Source: Bacteroidota bacterium
Lineage (GTDB): Bacteria > Bacteroidota > Bacteroidia > AKYH767-A > OLB10
Assembly (NCBI GenBank): GCA_016699635.1
Contig: CP064983.1
Coordinates: forward strand, 744,001 to 808,000
Direction of reading: 5' to 3'
Length of the DNA stretch: 64,000 nt
Part shown: one piece after another, positions 57,039 through 64,000 of the stretch
How positions within the stretch are numbered: the first letter of the stretch is position 1
Layout: each line of letters opens with the position of its first letter
Notes under the pieces: generated by a model
Database searches by the model: none
What the model saw: only the letters and a program-made list of their open reading frames with translations
Told to the model about the DNA's origin: nothing
Made by a program: the position numbers and the translations under genes

Positions 57039-58790
57039 ATGAAAAAAACACTGCTTACCATTTTCGTAATGGCAACAACCCTGCTTGTGCAGGCACAAAC
57101 ACCGGCATTTGAATGGGTACAACAAGTTGGCGATTCGGCAGGTGACCAAGGAAGATCTATTGCACGCGATGCAGCAGGAAATTTATATGTAGCCGGTTGC
57201 TTCGGTAAAACGGTTGACTTTGATCCCGGCCCTGGTGTGTATAATTTAACAAGTTCAGTTGGCTTAGAGCTTTTTGTGTTGAAGTTGGATACAGCAGGCA
57301 ATTTTGAATGGGCTGTTAAAACCACCGGATGGATTGGAAATTTAAGTGAGGTTGCGCTTACATGCAGTGATGCAGGAAATGTATTTGTTACAGGGCATTT
57401 TAAGGACTCGGTTGATTTTGATCCGGGCTCTGCCACATTTAACCTGACCTCAAACGGTGGGCGTGATATATTTATATGGCATCTTAACACAAACGGAAAT
57501 TTTGTATGGGCAAAAAATATAGGCAGTACGGCATCATCTATTAACAGCCGGGATGTGGGTTATGATATTACAACCGACAATTGGGGAAATGTTTACACCA
57601 TAGGTAGCTTTGAACTTAGTGCCGATTTTGACCCAGGACCCGGGGTTGTTACGCTTAATGCTGGCCCATATTGCGACATTTTTATTTCAAAACTAAATGC
57701 CACAGGTGATTTTGTGTGGGCAAAAAATTTTGGAGGGTTCAATTACTGCATTGGAAATTCCATAGCTATTGATGCCTTGGGTAATGTACACGCAACAGGC
57801 TCTTTTTCCGATACGGTTGACTTTGACCCGGGTGCAGGTGTGTTTAATTTAATTGCTCCGCGCAGCAATCAGTTTGTGGCAAGCGACCCCGATATTTTTA
57901 TTTTAAAGTTAGATTCAACAGGCAATTTTATTTGGGCGCAAAATTTTGGAGCAACATCCGAAGATGTGGGTAAGGCAATAAGTGTTGATGCCAATGGCAA
58001 TGTATTTACAACAGGTTATTTTGAAGACGCAGTAGATTTTGAATGGGGCAATGGCACTTTTAATCTTACCACCAGTATTTTTGAAGATGTGTTTGTTTTA
58101 AAATCAGATGCTGCCGGTAATTTCTTATGGGCAAAACAAATAGTAAGTAGTTCGTTTTATGATGCAGGCAATGGCATTGCAACAGATGTTGCCGGCAATG
58201 TATATATAACAGGTTCGTTTGCAGGCACTGCTGATTTGGACCCCGGTATTGATTCTGCTTTTGTAACTGCTGCCTCCAGCAGCCCCGATATTTATATTTT
58301 AAAATTAGATGCAGGCGGCAATTTTTTATGGGGAGGCCGTGCCGGTGACATAGGTAACGATGCCGGAGAAGAAATTGTTACCGATGCATCCGGCAACATT
58401 TTTACCGCTGGCAGTTTTAGCCGCACTGCCGATTTTGATTTTAATACCGGTGTTAATAATCTTACTACTGTCAATACCCTTTCCAATGTTTATGTGCTTA
58501 AGATGAATCAAAATAATGTAGGCATATATGAAAACATGATCCAAAACAAGTTTACCGTTTACCCCAACCCTGCAACAAACATTTTAAAGATAAACAATTT
58601 AAAGTTTGAGATAGGCAGTGCAATAAAAATTTTTGATGTGATGGGAAAAGAAGTTTTACATACAGTTGTTGGAGGTGCAGAAACAGCAATTAATGTAAGC
58701 AAATTAGAAAGTGGAATTTATTTCGTTCATTTATTTTCTGTTAGTGCTCCGGAGGAAAATATCTTAACAGAAAAAATTATCATTCACTAA
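57039..58790 (+). CDS. Secreted SBBP-type beta-propeller protein with T9SS domain (paralogue 2)
   Basis: 583 residues, collinear with paralogue 1. Signal peptide MKKTLLTIFVMATTLLVQAQ, repeats such as DAAGNLYVAGCFGKTVDFDPGPG, and a T9SS domain (VYPNPATNILKINNLKF ... SGIYFVHLFSVSA ... KIIIH). It lies 11 bases after paralogue 1 and 18 bases before a decayed third copy. Role as surface or secreted propeller inferred only. Confidence 0.85.
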   Translation: MKKTLLTIFVMATTLLVQAQTPAFEWVQQVGDSAGDQGRSIARDAAGNLYVAGCFGKTVDFDPGPGVYNLTSSVGLELFVLKLDTAGNFEWAVKTTGWIGNLSEVALTCSDAGNVFVTGHFKDSVDFDPGSATFNLTSNGGRDIFIWHLNTNGNFVWAKNIGSTASSINSRDVGYDITTDNWGNVYTIGSFELSADFDPGPGVVTLNAGPYCDIFISKLNATGDFVWAKNFGGFNYCIGNSIAIDALGNVHATGSFSDTVDFDPGAGVFNLIAPRSNQFVASDPDIFILKLDSTGNFIWAQNFGATSEDVGKAISVDANGNVFTTGYFEDAVDFEWGNGTFNLTTSIFEDVFVLKSDAAGNFLWAKQIVSSSFYDAGNGIATDVAGNVYITGSFAGTADLDPGIDSAFVTAASSSPDIYILKLDAGGNFLWGGRAGDIGNDAGEEIVTDASGNIFTAGSFSRTADFDFNTGVNNLTTVNTLSNVYVLKMNQNNVGIYENMIQNKFTVYPNPATNILKINNLKFEIGSAIKIFDVMGKEVLHTVVGGAETAINVSKLESGIYFVHLFSVSAPEENILTEKIIIH

Positions 58791-58808
58791 AATATAAACT
58801 GAAAAGTC

Positions 58809-59184
58809 ATGAATAAATTTTACAACAAATCAGTATCCTGATTAATGGCATGTTTGTTTGTTGTATCATTTACAATATCAAATTCACAAATGCCATCTTT
58901 ATCATGGGTAAAGACTATGGGAGTGGCCTCTAATGAAAAAGGAAAATCAATTACAAAAGATCCCTTTAACGGTGACCTTTATGTAACCAGTTCTTTTCTG
59001 AACTGTTGACTTTAATCCGGGCCCAGCTGTTTTAAATCTGACAGCACCAGGCGGTAACAACGTCAATGCAATTTTCTTAATCAAATTTGATGCAGCAGGA
59101 AATTTTGTCTGGGCAATAAACACTTGCTTCTCTGTAAACTCGTTACATATTGACAATAACAATACTGTTTATTTAGTTAGTTAA
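58809..59184 (+). pseudogene. Decayed third SBBP-propeller paralogue
   Basis: Starts ATG AAT AAA TTT at 58809 with a signal-peptide-like reading broken by an early TGA (after NKSVS). It then continues MACLFVVSFTISNSQMPSLSWVKTMG in the manner of its neighbours. Further breaks occur at about 59000, before VDFNPGPAVLNLTAPGG. The last 90 bases (about 59087-59176) are nearly identical to 55924-56017 in paralogue 1. Only the first third of a propeller gene is left. Confidence 0.7.
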
Positions 59185-59240
59185 TCCTTAACAACACTCC
59201 AATGAGATTTTAAAAACAGGATTGCCATCAAAATTCAGGT

Positions 59241-59555
59241 TTGAAGTTGAAATTAAAAAAAGGCAAAAGAAAATTTGCATTTGATTTTGTTCATCCAGCT
59301 TTTAAAATTGAAAGCAACAGCACATTACTCAACATCTTCCCAAATCCTTCTTCAGGAGTATTTAATGTACAATCCGACAATCAACTTGAAAATGTTCAGA
59401 TAACAGTAACAGACTTACAAGGTCGTACATTGATTAATACTTTGTTTTCAGGCAATGAAACTACTGTTGATTTATCTAACTACACTCAAGGAGTTTATCT
59501 GTTGCAATTACATTCAAGCAATGTGGTTCAGACTTATAAACTGATAAAGGATTAA
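59241..59555 (+). pseudogene. Orphan T9SS C-terminal sorting domain
   Basis: 104 residues, mostly a type A sorting domain: LLNIFPNPSSGVFNVQSDNQ, ITVTDLQGRTLINTLF, GVYLLQLHSSNVVQTYKLIKD. No signal peptide and no ATG start in a sensible place. It probably is the 3' end of a longer secreted-protein gene whose front was lost, perhaps joined to the decayed copy at 58809. It cannot be exported as it stands. Confidence 0.65.
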
Positions 59556-59571
59556 TTAACCCCATAATTCT

Positions 59572-59616
59572 CTTACAACAAGGCTTCCCGATTGGGCAGC
59601 CTTGTTTTTTTGTAAG
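59572..59616 (+). terminator. Terminator hairpin after the orphan sorting domain
   Basis: CTTACAACAAGGCTTCCC and GGGCAGCCTTGTT...TTGTAAG pair with one mismatch around GATT, with a T7 run in the 3' arm. It is almost the same as the hairpin at 50759-50791. Confidence 0.8.
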
Positions 59617-59817
59617 CCTTTCTTGAAGGCACCATTCCTATATACTCATTGCATAATCTCCTTTAAAATCTCCGGTTTTTAAGGATATCCTTTTCTGCAA
59701 CATTCACCCCCTTATGCCTTCATCCTATTATCAGTTTTTTACTTTCATAAGTTTTATCTATTAAATGTTGGATTAGTAATAATTTCTCATATCTTTGATT
59801 TTACAATAAAAAACAAC

Positions 59818-62800
59818 ATGAAAAGAGTAGCCAATTTATTTATTTCATTGGCATTTCTACTTTATGTCAAAGCCGCTTCTGCTCAATTAACATTGGCTGA
59901 ATGGAATTTTCCAAACAATCCTGATAATGCTACTGTAGATATTTCTATTCCTGCTAATAGTGCAAAAACCATTTACACCGTAGGAGGTACTGCCGCAGTT
60001 GTTTATACAACTGCCGGTGCCACAACTCAAAGTGCTTGGACAACAGGATGGGATAATGGCTCCGGCACAAAATATTGGGAGACAGAAATTAATACAACAG
60101 GTTATTTTAATCTTGAATTATCCTCTAAACAACGCAGTTCGCCCACAAAGTTCAAGAACTTTGCTATAGAATATAAGATTGGTATTGCCGGCACATGGAC
60201 ACCAATTCCCGGTGCCGGTGCAATTGTTATGGCAGACAATTTTACTTCAGGTGTTGTCACCGATATCCCCTTACCTGTTGCATGTGAAAATCAAGCTTCA
60301 GTTTTTTTACGTTGGATAATGACAACGAATACAAGTGTTAACAACAGCACTGTGGCTTCCGGTGGTTCATCAAGAATTGATGATGTAATTATTAAAGCCA
60401 ACGATGCACAAAATCATTATCGCAGTATCACTTCCGGTGCATGGAATTCATTATCAACATGGCAACAATCACCGGATTTAGTTACGTGGACAGCAGCTGT
60501 TTTTTTACCAAACTACTATGCTAAAACTATTACCATTCGCAGTGGACATACAGTAACCATTTCGGCCAATGTACGCATTGATGAAACAACTATTAACAAT
60601 GGTGGAACTGTAAATTACAATTCCAAACTGCTTACAATCAATAATGGTACAGGTGTTGACTTACAGGTTAACGGTACATTTACAGATGGAAGTTCAACCA
60701 GCGTTGCCTGGCTAGCTGGAGCAACATGGGCATTAGGTGCATCAGGCACTTATGTTAAAACAGAGAATACAAATGCAACAAACTGGCAAAACAATTATCA
60801 GGGTGGCATAAGCACTATCCCTGCAACTGCAAGTTGGGTTTTAAATAAAACACCCAGTTCAGTTACTGCACCTTCATTAACAACTTTAAATATGTTTTAT
60901 CCAAACCTCACTATCATGAATACTTCGGGAGGTGTTTGGACAACTGCTGTTTCATCAACATTCACAGGCAGCACAGCTACTGCAACTATCAAAGGTAATT
61001 TTGATGTTGGTGGTGTGTTAGCTCCACTATTAGGCACTGTTGATTTTTTAAATGATAACAATTTTGCTACACCGGTACAAGTTCAGGGCAATATACTAAT
61101 ACGTGGTGGATGCAATCTCAGAAATTTCGGAACAGGGTTTGAAATTTTCGGAAACCTAACTGTAAATGGCTCCACAAGTTATGGTGCAGCTAATGCACGT
61201 AAGTATAGATTCAGTGGTGGTAATGCACAATCTATATCAGGCTCTACAGCACTTACATCGCTACAGATTTATCAACTTGAAATGAATAAGTCTGCCAACA
61301 GCCTTACCCTTTTAAAATCAGTAAAGGTTGATAACAATCTGAACTTAATAACAGGTATTATAAATTCTTCAACTCCCAATATTTTAATAGTTGAAAATGG
61401 TGCAACTGCAACAGGAGCATCAAATGTTAGTTTTGTAAATGGCCCGGTGCAAAAAAACGGCTCACAGGCATTCACTTTTCCTGTAGGAAAAAATACTTCA
61501 TATCGGTCAATTGCTATTGGCGCTGATGCATCATCGTCATCTTTCTGGACAGAAAATTTTAATACCGGAGCAGGCTGGTCTCTTGTTAACGTTATGGGGC
61601 CCGAAGGTGCTGATCCAAATCCTTTTGTAATAAGTGATGCAGAAGGTGGTGTTGCTGCAGGTGGTTGTGGAGTTGCAAATAATGGAAACAATACCATGCA
61701 TGTTAGTAGTGTATTTAATCCAACAGGTGGAGCTGCATATGATGCAGGTGGGTTATGTGGACTTTTATACTGCCCCCAAACAAACAGAATGGCACAATCG
61801 CCTGTAATCAATTGCACAGGAAAAAGTAACATTAGCATCAGTTTTAATTACATTGAATTTGGCGATGGTACAATTGACAATGCTACCCTTTGGTATTATG
61901 ATGGTGCCGCATGGGCACAAATTACCGATATGCCAAAGACTGCATGTTGCGGTGGAGCATGTAATGGATTCAGGCAAGGAAAATGGACAGCATTTTCAAT
62001 GGTACTACCGGCAAGTGCAAATAATAATGCTAATGTGCGAATTGGTTTGAAATGGGAAAACAATGATGATGGAGTAGGCACCGATCCATCCTTTGCCATA
62101 GATGATATTTCGCTAAGTTCTTTAACTTCAAGTCAGTTTGTTGCAGAATATATGCGTGCTAATCCGCAAATAACATACAGTAATATTTTTGATCCAACAC
62201 TTGACCACATCAGTCAGTGCGAATTCTGGACGCTTAATCAAATTGCAGGAAGTTCAAGTCGAAATGTAACATTATCATGGGATGCTTCCAGTTGTGGAGT
62301 AACCTTACTCAGCGATTTAAGAGTTGCTCGTTGGCGCAGTGTTGGAACTATATGGAATAATTTAGGCAATGGCAGCACAACAGGAAATGTGTCAGCAGGT
62401 ACCATTACTACAAGCACAGCAGACAATTTATTTGGACCATTTACCTTATCATCGGCATCTTCAGAAAATCCCTTACCTGTTGAGTTGCTGAATTTTACAG
62501 CACAACTAAATAATGACCAAGTTGAATTAAGATGGTCAACAGTATCTGAAATAAATAGTGATTACTTTGAAATAGAACGTGCTGCTGTTGACTTAAACTT
62601 TATACCAATTAATAAAACACAGGCTGCAGGATTTTCTAATCAGCTTTTACGATATCATGCAACAGATTCAAAACCATTAGCACGAAAATCTTTCTATCGT
62701 TTAAGACAATTTGATTTTAATGGTGAAAGCCATTTGAGCAATTCAGTTGCTGTTGAACTAAACAACTATGAACAGCTACAAATAAACTATGCTGTATTTA

Positions 62801-63021
62801 CGAATAAAAACAACCTCTATTTTAAAGTAACAGGTAATGTCGAAAAGAATTTAACCGCAGAAGTTTATGATATTAATGGAGCAATAATTTCAACGCAAGA
62901 ATTAAATGGAACAGAAAATATTTTTCATGTCCAAACACAAAATCTTGCTAATGGCATATATGTTTTAAAAATTTCTAATAGCAACAGTTCTGTTACAAAG
63001 CGTTTTTCTGTACACGACTAA
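59818..63021 (+). CDS. Large secreted T9SS protein of adhesin or jelly-roll type
   Basis: 1067 residues, uninterrupted. Signal peptide MKRVANLFISLAFLLYVKAASAQ. The first 200 residues resemble a jelly-roll/discoidin-like fold common in Bacteroidota surface proteins (WETEINTTGYFNLELSSKQRSS ... SSRIDDVIIKA). A right-handed repeat or G8-like part follows (SGAWNSLSTWQQSP ... TITIRSGHTVTISANV), then a reelin-like segment with clustered cysteines (TACCGGACNGFRQGKWTAFSM), the phylum-typical NPLPVELLNFTAQLNNDQVEL linker and a T9SS domain (GTENIFHV ... NGIYVLKISNSN ... KRFSVHD). No enzyme motif is recognised. Confidence 0.82.
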   Translation: MKRVANLFISLAFLLYVKAASAQLTLAEWNFPNNPDNATVDISIPANSAKTIYTVGGTAAVVYTTAGATTQSAWTTGWDNGSGTKYWETEINTTGYFNLELSSKQRSSPTKFKNFAIEYKIGIAGTWTPIPGAGAIVMADNFTSGVVTDIPLPVACENQASVFLRWIMTTNTSVNNSTVASGGSSRIDDVIIKANDAQNHYRSITSGAWNSLSTWQQSPDLVTWTAAVFLPNYYAKTITIRSGHTVTISANVRIDETTINNGGTVNYNSKLLTINNGTGVDLQVNGTFTDGSSTSVAWLAGATWALGASGTYVKTENTNATNWQNNYQGGISTIPATASWVLNKTPSSVTAPSLTTLNMFYPNLTIMNTSGGVWTTAVSSTFTGSTATATIKGNFDVGGVLAPLLGTVDFLNDNNFATPVQVQGNILIRGGCNLRNFGTGFEIFGNLTVNGSTSYGAANARKYRFSGGNAQSISGSTALTSLQIYQLEMNKSANSLTLLKSVKVDNNLNLITGIINSSTPNILIVENGATATGASNVSFVNGPVQKNGSQAFTFPVGKNTSYRSIAIGADASSSSFWTENFNTGAGWSLVNVMGPEGADPNPFVISDAEGGVAAGGCGVANNGNNTMHVSSVFNPTGGAAYDAGGLCGLLYCPQTNRMAQSPVINCTGKSNISISFNYIEFGDGTIDNATLWYYDGAAWAQITDMPKTACCGGACNGFRQGKWTAFSMVLPASANNNANVRIGLKWENNDDGVGTDPSFAIDDISLSSLTSSQFVAEYMRANPQITYSNIFDPTLDHISQCEFWTLNQIAGSSSRNVTLSWDASSCGVTLLSDLRVARWRSVGTIWNNLGNGSTTGNVSAGTITTSTADNLFGPFTLSSASSENPLPVELLNFTAQLNNDQVELRWSTVSEINSDYFEIERAAVDLNFIPINKTQAAGFSNQLLRYHATDSKPLARKSFYRLRQFDFNGESHLSNSVAVELNNYEQLQINYAVFTNKNNLYFKVTGNVEKNLTAEVYDINGAIISTQELNGTENIFHVQTQNLANGIYVLKISNSNSSVTKRFSVHD

Positions 63022-63169
63022 AATTATTAAAGCTTCTGTGTGATTAAACAACAACACATCATTACACCACACAAATCCATAGTTTAACCACTTCTACTTT
63101 TAATTTCACCAATCGTTTTCTTTAAATAGAAGATTTTATTTATTTTAGGCAATTCCTTGCCAAAACCGA

Positions 63170-64000
63170 ATGATTAAATTTTTCAAATCACTACTTCTAT
63201 TTCTGGTTTTTACTTTACCTGCATTGGCGGATTCATTAACCATCAATCTCAATGAATTTACTGCTAATGATGGCTTATCCGACAATCAAACAAATTGTGT
63301 CATTCAGGACAAATATGGATTCATCTGGATTGGTACAAAAGATGGGCTGAACCGTTTTGACGGAAAAAGTTTTCAGGTATTTAAATTTCAAAGTGATAAA
63401 AACTCTGTTAGTGGCAACAATATTACCTGCCTTGAAGTTACAGACGACTCTTTATTATGGATTGGAACGGCATCTAATGGTTTTTGCAGTTATAATTACA
63501 AAACAAATACTTTTCAAAACTATCATGCCCGCAACAGTCCCCTTCGTGCTGAATATATTAACGATTTAGCGTTTGACAAAGTACGTAATTGTATTTGGGT
63601 TGCCATGAATAATGGAGGTCTGCAACAATTTGATTTGAAAAATAAAAAACTCAATCCCTATGTATATTCAATCAACTCATATTACGCTGTTGCTGTTAAA
63701 GACACTATTTCACTTTTTGCAGGTATAATAGAATCACTAAAAAAATTAGATAACGTTGGAAGGAATAAGGGTATGGTTGGTGATACAGCTACAACTATTA
63801 ATACAATTTATATTGATAATGATTTGAATGTTTGGTGTGGCGCATGGGATAATGCACTGCATCTATTCAATATCCATGGTAAGCGCCTCCAATCGTACAT
63901 CTTTGACGGAACATCTAAATTTAAAAATCTGGCGAAGAGATTATTTCAATTTCTTCTGATGCCAGCAATAACATCTGGTGTGGAACAAAATCATCAGGCA
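63170..64000 (+). CDS. Two-component regulator propeller (Reg_prop) sensor, N-terminal part
   Basis: Signal peptide MIKFFKSLLLFLVFTLPALA, then periplasmic propeller repeats of the Reg_prop type: NDGLSDNQTNCVIQDKYGFIWIGTKDGLNRFDG, NITCLEVTDDSLLWIGTASNG and INDLAFDKVRNCIWVAMNNGGL. These head hybrid histidine kinases or LuxR-type regulators that sense polysaccharides in Bacteroidota. The frame seems to lose one base near 63928-63931: GEEIISISSDASNNIWCGTKSSG continues in the next frame to the window edge. The output domain lies outside. It follows the T9SS cargo gene on the same strand, so it might regulate the island. Confidence 0.8.
   Translation, partial: MIKFFKSLLLFLVFTLPALADSLTINLNEFTANDGLSDNQTNCVIQDKYGFIWIGTKDGLNRFDGKSFQVFKFQSDKNSVSGNNITCLEVTDDSLLWIGTASNGFCSYNYKTNTFQNYHARNSPLRAEYINDLAFDKVRNCIWVAMNNGGLQQFDLKNKKLNPYVYSINSYYAVAVKDTISLFAGIIESLKKLDNVGRNKGMVGDTATTINTIYIDNDLNVWCGAWDNALHLFNIHGKRLQSYIFDGTSKFKNLAKRLFQFLLMPAITSGVEQNHQA

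Noticed and set aside
44940..63021. T9SS machinery genes (porT, sov, porV, gldK-N)
   Set aside because: Only cargo proteins with sorting domains are present; no component motif was recognised.
1..64000. tRNA, rRNA or other structural RNA genes
   Set aside because: I looked for typical cloverleaf ends and GTTCGA-type T-loops and saw none that I could support by eye; a covariance-model scan would settle it.

Overview
The window reads as a chromosome segment of a Bacteroidota bacterium, probably of the Chitinophagales/Sphingobacteriales type. The evidence is low G+C, weak Shine-Dalgarno sequences, -7 boxes of the TAnnTTTG kind, many large secreted proteins ending in a type IX secretion (T9SS) sorting domain, a Rho factor with a long Q/N-rich insertion, a DUF4293 gene next to rho, a MopE-type metal-binding module and two-component beta-propeller sensors. 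No tRNA or rRNA gene was recognised.

Layout. 1-6.4 kb: the start of rdgB (minus strand), a giant PKD-repeat T9SS protein, the sugar aminotransferase wecE overlapping a phosphoesterase, and a DUF4293 membrane protein. 6.6-20 kb is mostly housekeeping: rho; a DsbA-like protein; a minus-strand run PTPS - folE - tail-anchored receiver - Fic - HIRAN; a plus-strand operon mqnB - Schlafen/AlbA_2-type gene - rsmE; and a minus-strand operon ettA - hisS - hutH - osmC that meets rsmE at a shared terminator. 20-27.9 kb is accessory DNA: a TPR protein, a nucleotide-cyclase-like gene lying between integron attC-like sequences, remnants of IS256- and IS3-type elements, a HigBA-like toxin-antitoxin pair with a stopped toxin, gene fragments and several dispersed intergenic repeats. 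27.9-31.1 kb is a T9SS protein behind a CRP/FNR-like palindrome. 31.3-44.4 kb returns to housekeeping: penicillin-binding protein 1A - pheT - hydrolase - leuS on the plus strand; nadB - LuxE-like - Hpt - tail-anchored receiver - lipoprotein on the minus strand; and a Nfu-type Fe-S protein. 44.9-63 kb is an 18-kb island of co-oriented T9SS cargo genes (PPC-repeat/MopE protein, two WD-like BNR paralogues, a Kelch protein, two SBBP-propeller paralogues plus a decayed third, and a large adhesin-like protein). The window ends inside a two-component propeller sensor gene.

A striking general feature is the number of reading-frame lesions. About twenty single-base indels and three in-frame stop codons interrupt genes, including genes that should be essential (leuS, ettA, a class A penicillin-binding protein). 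Many of the indels sit in homopolymer runs, so residual sequencing or assembly error is the simplest explanation for most. I give the full span of such genes and say where each break is.

The most interesting biology is (a) the isolated nucleotide-cyclase-like gene in an attC-like cassette context, (b) two separate receiver-domain proteins with a single C-terminal membrane helix, one of them beside a stand-alone Hpt protein, (c) a repeated palindrome with near-constant spacing upstream of several T9SS cargo genes, and (d) tandem expansion, decay and apparent gene conversion among the secreted propeller genes.
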